Below, piece by piece: positions 58,022 to 64,000 of a stretch of 64,000 nucleotides of DNA (position 1 is its first letter; every line of letters begins with the position of its first letter). Position numbers and translations under genes: made by a program. The stretch covers positions 112,451,677-112,515,676 of the forward strand of contig NC_134542.1 of assembly GCF_050624435.1 (NCBI RefSeq), given 5' to 3'. This DNA is from Tenrec ecaudatus. Taxonomy: Eukaryota > Chordata > Mammalia > Afrosoricida > Tenrecidae. The notes below the pieces were generated by a model, which was not told the origin of the DNA, made no database searches, and saw nothing but the letters and a program-made list of their open reading frames with translations.

Positions 58022-58215
58022 CTGGGTAGTTCAAATAATGACACACTGGTCTACTAACCTAAAGATTAGCCCTGTGAACCCAACAAGAGATGTCTCAAAA
58101 GAAAAGCCTAGCAACTTGCCTCTGAGAGTTTCCATCCGTGAAAGTCCTATAGCACAAAATCCTACTTTGTACACCTAGGATCACCATGAGTTGGAATTGA
58201 TTTGATGGCATCTCG
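58022..58215 (+). mobile_element. AfroSINE-related SINE (type 2)
   Basis: 'ctgggtagttcaaataatga' head, 'gagatgtctcaaaagaaaag', 'tcctatagcacaaaatccta', tail 'caccatgagttggaattgat'. Confidence 0.75.
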
Positions 58216-58228
58216 TATATAGTCAAAA

Positions 58229-58402
58229 AGGAGCACTGATGGTGTAATGGTTATGTGTTAGGCTGTGATCCTCATGGTTGGTAGTTCAAAACCCCCAGCA
58301 GCTCCACCGGAGAAAGACTGGGGTTCCCACTGCCACAAACAGCTACGGTCTCAGAAACCTAGAGGGAGTTGCTATGAGTCAGCCTTCACTGGGTGGCAGG
58401 GA
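58229..58402 (+). mobile_element. AfroSINE (type 1), full length
   Basis: 'ggagcactgatggtgtaatg' head, B-box-like 'tagttcaaaaccccc', 'acggtctcagaaacctagag', tail 'gctatgagtcagccttcact'. It lies 13 bp after the type-2 copy in the same orientation. Confidence 0.85.
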
Positions 58403-59211
58403 GTGAAAGTAGATAGTGACATACGTATACAGGTGTGTATTTTCAAATTCCTCTTATCGTCTCTCTTGGGAACAATCCCTGAGGCACTTTCTGAAGCTAC
58501 GAGGCATGAGATAATGGGGAGTGAGGTGGGAGGGGAGTTGAGTAAGATAGTATTACTCTCTATCCAGATGATGCATGCCCAGAGTTCCTGGTCCAAAGGG
58601 AAAGAGAATAGAGTGAGAAAGGATTTCAAGGATGTAATTCGAGCATCATGATCCAGCTATGCCTGGAGAACACTACTTAAATTTTGTAGTTCGAAAGTCC
58701 GTGAAAGTCTGTTTCAAGTATTTTTGGTAGAATTTCTGTTCCTGAAGAGTTTCCTCATCCAGTTTGTTCCCTAGAAACTGATGGAAGGAGAAACAGCTGG
58801 ACTTCAGAAATAGCTAGACCTGCCCTTTAGAAAAAAATTTTGCTAAGGAGGATGAGTGGAGACAAGCAAGGCAGGGAACACTTACCAGCTGCATCTACCT
58901 AAATGTAGCAAAACAAACAATAACATCAAGATAGGTGAAAGATGCTGGTCTCCAGGTGATTCCAGGGGAATAGGGCAGTCACCCCCGAGGTGGTTTGTGT
59001 GATGTGCTTACAGATAGCTAGGTAAGTCCCCTTTCCCTCTGTCGTTCCTTGCTCTTCCTCAACAATGTTCTTCCTTAGGGAAAGTACCATGACAGTGGAT
59101 TTTCTGGTGGGTCGAGTGAGGAGGGGGAGTTATTGTTCCTGGGATTTTTAGTTTGTTTTATCTATTGCTTGTGTTTTTGATTCACCCAGAGCACTGAAAC
59201 TATGTCCTTGA
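58403..59211. other. No recognised feature
   Basis: Unique-looking. The ORF at 58,265-58,651 starts inside the SINE and is not supported. Confidence 0.4.
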
Positions 59212-59412
59212 ACTATAATTCAGTGCCATCCAATCAATTCTGACTCAGAGCCACTCTATAGGACAGAATAGAAGCACCCCCGTGGGTTCCATGGGCTATC
59301 AATCTCTACGGCAGCAGAGAACCTGTCTTCGTCGCTGGAGAGGCTGTTTGCAAATTGCTGTTTTCGCAGCTAGCAGTCCAACAAGTAACTCACTACATCA
59401 CTCGGGGGCCTG
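59212..59412 (-). mobile_element. AfroSINE (type 1), minus strand
   Basis: 'ccatccaatcaattctgact' (tail complement) to 'agctagcagtccaacaagta' and the terminal 'actcgggggcc' (head complement). Confidence 0.82.
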
Positions 59413-60589
59413 TCCTTGACCTATCCTTGAAACCATAGACTTTGTCTTATCCTTCACAGTATTGCTAGGGCTTGATATGATGCTGGACATTGAGGGAACT
59501 TCATGTTTTCTTGTAGCAGAAACCCGTAATTGTATTTTAGAATCACAGTCAGTTGTCTTAAATTTGATAGAGGATTAAAGAGAGCAACATAATATTGGGT
59601 GTACCATAGTCACTTGATCTGCTCTACCATTGCCAAAATTATGTTTATAAAAAAGAAAAAGAAAAAAAAGGAAAAGAAAACAGGGATATAGGGTACATTT
59701 CCTCTGCGTCAAAATTTAATATTGTGCTGATTTTGTGAATGACAAATGTACTATTGTCAAAAATTTTCCTTTTCAAAACATGAGTCTTTGACTACTGATA
59801 TTTTGTCTTTTAAAATTCTAAACAATAATGACATACGAATACATCATTGACATTTAAGCTTTGATGATGGTAAGAGAAAGCATTACTTCATTTGTTTTCT
59901 TAAGTGGCATGTTATAAAGCACATTTGAATTTCTTTGATAAGGATCCCAAACATAATTGCCTTATCTGTTTGCTTGGCTTAGGGAAATCTTTCTGAGTCA
60001 GAGGAACAGCTGTTTCAAATTAGGCAATAGGTTGTTAAAACATGACTTCATCATTTGACAAGTTAGAAAACAACCGCCTTTAGGAGCAATGAAGTTCCCA
60101 ATTTTAACCCCTTGGCAGCAAGACCGAATGTCCCTTATTTGTGCACTTGCAACTAAGAGTCAAGGGGTTTAAATAAACAGCATGAAAGATGGTCGTATTT
60201 GGCAGAACTGAAAGGAGAGGAAGTTGTGCTACACACAGAAGGGATTGTGGGCACCAGAGAAAAGCCATCAGGAGGTCACACAGTGTCACAGGAGGTCTTC
60301 AAGTCTTCTATTTCTCTGCCATCCGGCGGTGGTCTTTCATGGTAGCCTCCATCCCCCTCGAGGAACCACACCTTTCTTCTGGTTGGCTTTTTCTTGCTCC
60401 TGTTTCTTATCGCAAAGCAATGAGAATGAGTGCAGTGTCAATGGATGGTTAATCTATTTCAAGTCTTCTACATATTTCAGATACACCTGTCTGGAACTAA
60501 GGCTTCCAGAAAGCTGGCAATATATTATGGTGACTTTTCATATTGTGTAATTTTATCTTTTAGTAACTTTCAAAATTCTGTGAAGTCAC
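59413..60589. other. No recognised feature
   Basis: AT-rich then more balanced. Overlapping plus ORFs at 60,189-60,723 are short and carry no domain. Confidence 0.4.
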
Positions 60590-61030
60590 CTCTTCCGGTC
60601 AGTTGGTCAAGTAGCCGTCGTCCAAATTTCCTGGCACAGATGCGTAAGTGCTTCAAGTGCTTCATCTTGTTGAAATATTTCAAGTGGTTTTCCTTCAATT
60701 CCTGGAGCCTTGCTTTTGGCTAATGCTTTCAGTGCAGCTTGAATGTTGTCCTTCAGCACTATTGGTTTTTGCTCGTAAGCTAACTCTTGAAATGGCGGAC
60801 TGTCGACTAGCTCTTTTTGGTAGAGTCACTCTGTGTATTCCTTCTATCTTTCTTTAATGCTTCCTGCACTAGTCAATATTTTCCCCATAGACTCTTTCAA
60901 TATTACCACATAGAATCTTTCAATATTACAACTCAAGATGTGACTTTTTCCCTTGAGTTCTTTCATTATAAGATGTACTGAATGCATTTTCCCTTTCAGT
61001 TTTCTAATTTTAGATCTTTGCACATTTGAG
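60590..61030 (-). pseudogene. RTE LINE ORF2 remnant (linker and RT start), minus strand
   Basis: 'ttccggtcagttggtcaagt', 'caattcctggagccttgctt', 'ctaactcttgaaatggcgga', 'cttgagttctttcattataa' and 'gatctttgcacatttgagat' are the antisense of the region just before and at the start of the RTE reverse transcriptase. An ~20-bp local duplication ('agactctttcaatattacca' then 'agaatctttcaatattacaa') lies at 60,890-60,930. All frames are broken. Confidence 0.8.
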
Positions 61031-61929
61031 ATCAAGAGGATCTTCTAAATAGCATCCCTTTTCTTCACCCAAATTCTAAACCAGCTAAGAAACAAAACAA
61101 AATTATAAGGCATATGGGAACTAAAAATATGATCTTTGTTACCAAAAAAACTGATGTTAAAAAAATTATGGAAAGATTGACTTCCTAAGATTGGTTTTAG
61201 GATTAGACAGACACCCTACTCAAGTCTTGGGCAGTGATTGGCAAGGAAAGCCCTCCCCGTTCTTGGCCTCCAGGTGTCCTTTTCCAGCACAGAGAAGCAG
61301 AGCATCAGACTTTCTCTCCACAGGCAGTCCAACTCCAGGCAGAGGCAGAGGGGAAGCAGCTGCCTACTGAAGCCTTGTTTTTCCTTCCAAATGTTTCAAG
61401 TATACGAAGTCATTTTTTTCTCTCCAGATTTTGGTATTCAACATCTTATTTAATAGCATCATGTCAGCAAAGAAAGGTTCCATGAACTTTATTCTATTGA
61501 CATTATTAAGGATGACTCTTAATGATATGGATAGAAGAGGTAGCTGTTCCCCAGCCAGTGCCTTTCAATCTGTGGGTGGAGGTCCTGTTCCTGCACTAGA
61601 TCAGTCAATCCTCTGCCACTCCTACCATTGCCACCCCTACCCCCAAAAGTCCTACAGATTCTTCTTCCAAATCTATATTAATCTGGAATTTCTGCTGTCG
61701 CCTGTTCACCATAGGTGACCTAGCTTGTATATAAAATAGTATTGGCATAGCTTCCAGCTAACCTTTGCTTTTGAGTCTATTCTTACTAGTAAAGACCCCA
61801 GAGGATAGAAAAGAAATGCTCTGCACAGTTTAGAGCCAGCAAAAGTATACACTAGGATTGTATTTTTGTACAATCCATATTTAATCTGGATGCCAAGTAA
61901 ATAATTCATGAAGCTGGGCAGCGTGCAGG
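61031..61929. other. No recognised feature
   Basis: Unique-looking, between two oppositely oriented RTE pieces. Confidence 0.4.
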
Positions 61930-62655
61930 AGAATGCTAGCAGGACTGGAGGAAGACTCACTAGTAACCTTCAATATACAACTGGCATTGACAGTGAGGAC
62001 CTGAAGCACTTGCTGATGAAGATCAACGAAGACAGCCTTCAGTATGGATGACAGCTCAACATAAAGAAAGCAAACGTTCTCATAGTTGGATCAATAAGCA
62101 ATGTCATGGTGAATGGAGAAAATATTCACGTTATCAGGATTTCATTTTTCGGTACTTGAATCCACAATAAATGCCCATGAATTCAGCAGACAGGAAATCC
62201 AGCAACATAGAGTGTTGGGAAAATCTCCTGCAGAAGACTTCTGTTAAGTAATAAAAAACAAAGATGCCACTTTGAAGATTAAGGTGCACCTGACCCAAAC
62301 CATGTTAGTTTCAATAGCCACACACACAAGTGGACAATGTGTATAAAAGACCAAAGAAGAATGCAATACCTTTGAATTATGGTATTGTCAAATGATGAGT
62401 GTACCCGGAACTTTCAGAAAAACATGCCACCTCTGTCTTGGAAAAAGTACAGCCGGAATGTCCCATAGGAGTGAGAACGGTGAGACTTTGCCTCACATTC
62501 TTTGGCCATGCTCTCAGGAGGGAGCAGTCTATGGGGGACATTCTGTGTAGTAAAGTGGAGGGTCAGCAAAAATGAGTCAGACACTCAATGAGGTGCGTTA
62601 GCAGAGTGGCTGCCACCATGGACCCCAATACAGTAACAATTGTAAGGTGAATGTT
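61930..62655 (+). pseudogene. RTE LINE ORF2 3' half and tail
   Basis: Starts at 'ctagcaggactggaggaaga', then 'ctgaagcacttgctgatgaa', 'cagccttcagtatggatgac', 'aggtgcacctgacccaaacc', 'ctttggccatgctctcagga', and ends in the RTE 3' tail ('gagtggctgccaccatggac'). The RT active-site position (about 61,972-61,990) no longer reads Y/F-A-D-D. Stops and frameshifts throughout. Its tail has the character of the SINE tails in this window, which supports RTE as their mobiliser. Confidence 0.82.
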
Positions 62656-62814
62656 TCATACTTTTTTGTGTTGAAACTAATTTTGACAACACCTCATGAA
62701 AACAACTTTTTGTGTGTATAAGGCTTAAAGATGGTCTCGAGGCAATAGCTCCAGGAGTTCATGCAACTTGCATGGTTCCAGAAAGTAGAACTATGAGAAA
62801 TTGTATTCCAAATT
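62656..62814. other. No recognised feature
   Basis: AT-rich. Confidence 0.4.
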
Positions 62815-62827
62815 CCCCTAAGTTTTT

Positions 62828-63386
62828 TTAAATTTTAACAATTTATTGGGGCTCATAGAATTCTTTTCACAGTTCATACATATACATACATCAATTGTAT
62901 AAAGCACATCTGTACAGTCTTTGCCCTAATCATTTTTTTCTCTTTTCTTCTTTTACATTTTATTAGGGACCCATACAACTCTTACCACAATCCATACATA
63001 TACATACATCAATTGTATAAAGCACATCCATACATTCCCTGCCCCAATCATTCTCAAGGCATTTGCTCTCCACTTAAGCCCCTTGCATCAGGTCCTCTTT
63101 TCCCCCCCTCCCTCCCCATTCCCCCCTCCCTTATGTGCCCTTGGTAATTTATACATCGTTATTTTGTCATATCTTGCCCTATCCGGAGTCTCCCTTCCCC
63201 CCTTCTCTGCTGTCCCTCTCCCAAGGAAGAGGTCACATGCGGATCCTTGTAATCAGTTCCCCCTTTCCAACCCACTCACCCTCCACTCTCCCAGCATCGT
63301 CCCTCACACCCTTGGTCCTGAAGGTATCATCCACCCTGGATTCCCTGTACCTCCAACCCTCATATGCACCAGTGTACAGCCTCTGT
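62828..63386 (-). mobile_element. L1 insertion with two tandem 3' ends inside one TSD
   Basis: On the minus strand: a ~450-bp L1 3' end (63,386-62,936) with its AATAAA and A-rich tail, then a second ~105-bp L1 3' terminus (62,935-62,828) with its own CCAATAAATTG and A-tail. A single perfect 13-bp TSD CCCCTAAGTTTTT encloses both (62,815-62,827; 63,387-63,399). The first part is ~97% identical by eye to 8,570-9,000. Confidence 0.88.
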
Positions 63387-63399
63387 CCCCTAAGTTTTT

Positions 63400-63739
63400 A
63401 TTAGAATTTCTCCATGGTCAAAATGTTCAGTAATGTAGGAACACCTCGTTCTTCTGTCGCCTGGCAAAGAAGGCAGTGTCCACAGCATTCACCACACATT
63501 TCTTCTCCTCCTCCTGTCCCTGACTCTCCTTCATCCTCCATTATTCCAGATAAACAGATAGCAATTGATGTGCCTTGGATGGCGCTTTGCAAGCTGTTGA
63601 GATCCCAGACAGTACAAAACAAAGTGGGAGGTAGATTAGAAGCACTAAACACATTATTAAGTCAACTAACTGAGTTATCCTTGTCATAAACCTCTAAAAC
63701 AACAGAACCAAAATCCATGAGGTACCGGATATACTCATG
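63400..63739. other. No recognised feature
   Basis: More GC-balanced unique-looking sequence. ORFs of 91 codons (plus, 63,414-63,689) and 83 codons (minus) overlap. The plus ORF reads as an ordinary soluble-looking peptide with no domain that I can name. Confidence 0.35.
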
Positions 63740-63751
63740 TATAAGCTGAGT

Positions 63752-63901
63752 ATTTTTTTAAGGGTTTTGTAATTTTGCTTTTTAAAATTGTTTTATTAGG
63801 GGCTCATACAACTCTTAGCACAATCCATACATACATCAATTGTGTAAACTACATTCATTGCCCTCATCATTCTCAAAACATTTGCTCTCCACCTAAGTCC
63901 T
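63752..63901 (-). mobile_element. L1 3' terminus, minus strand, short
   Basis: T-rich tail, complement of CCTAATAAAAC, then ~110 bp of L1 terminus. The TSD TATAAGCTGAGT / TATAAACTGAGT (63,740-63,751; 63,902-63,913) is 11 of 12 identical. Confidence 0.85.
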
Positions 63902-63924
63902 TATAAACTGAGTTTTCCAGGACA

Positions 63925-64000
63925 TTTTTTTTCTTTTAAATATTTTTATGGGGGGCTCATACAACCCTTATCACAATCCATCCATCCATCCATCCATCCA
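63925..64000 (-). mobile_element. L1 3' terminus, minus strand, runs off window
   Basis: T-rich tail then 'gggctcatacaacccttatc' and a (CATC)n run at 63,978-64,000. The (CATC)n is an expansion of the family's own 'ggatggatg' motif. Confidence 0.82.

Overview
This is mammalian nuclear DNA with no recognisable host gene. It is a gene-poor (intergenic or intronic) stretch built almost entirely from retrotransposon layers. The repeats point to an afrotherian. AfroSINE-type tRNA-headed SINEs occur about 19 times, RTE (BovB-like) LINE fragments occur 5 times, and one L1 lineage with a very long 3' UTR covers roughly 40% of the window. Two ~190-bp hAT elements ending CAGTGGTTCTCAACC (SPIN/URR1/OC1-like) fit a tenrec best, because SPIN-type elements are reported from tenrec among afrotherians. 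That species-level guess is inference.

Layout: 1-1,862 two L1 3' ends; 1,863-5,300 old unclassified DNA, one solo LTR and an old SINE; 5,330-9,206 an old L1 ORF1 scrap, then an L1 3' UTR carrying two nested L1 insertions; 9,313-14,808 a minus-strand ERVL-type endogenous retrovirus remnant (LTR plus pol) interrupted by solo LTRs, a SINE and a hAT element; 14,809-22,353 mostly unique DNA with a TCC tract, an RTE piece and three LTRs; 22,400-27,470 L1, SINEs, hAT and simple repeats; 27,780-32,930 a three-level nest (ancient repeat > L1-A > L1-B and L1-C); 33,445-35,108 a SINE cluster; 35,420-39,507 two L1 3' ends, the second with a twin-priming inversion; 40,173-42,665 a solo LTR, SINEs and MIRs; 43,040-52,212 the only near-complete L1 (ORF1, ORF2, ~2.3-kb 3' UTR), with part of its endonuclease region replaced by L1 3' UTR sequence; 53,100-54,840 a SINE, a GA tract and a 10-bp minisatellite; 55,800-64,000 RTE, L1 and SINE pieces.

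Functional reading: L1 supplies the retrotransposition machinery for its own truncated copies. The RTE pieces are the likely partner for the SINEs, whose 3' tails resemble the RTE tail. The ERVL LTRs occur mostly as solo LTRs with 5-bp target-site duplications (TSDs). Every coding region seen is a dead remnant with stops and frameshifts. I found no tRNA gene, snRNA, CpG island, host exon or CRISPR array. Boundaries were read by eye and are good to about 10-30 bp unless a TSD is given.
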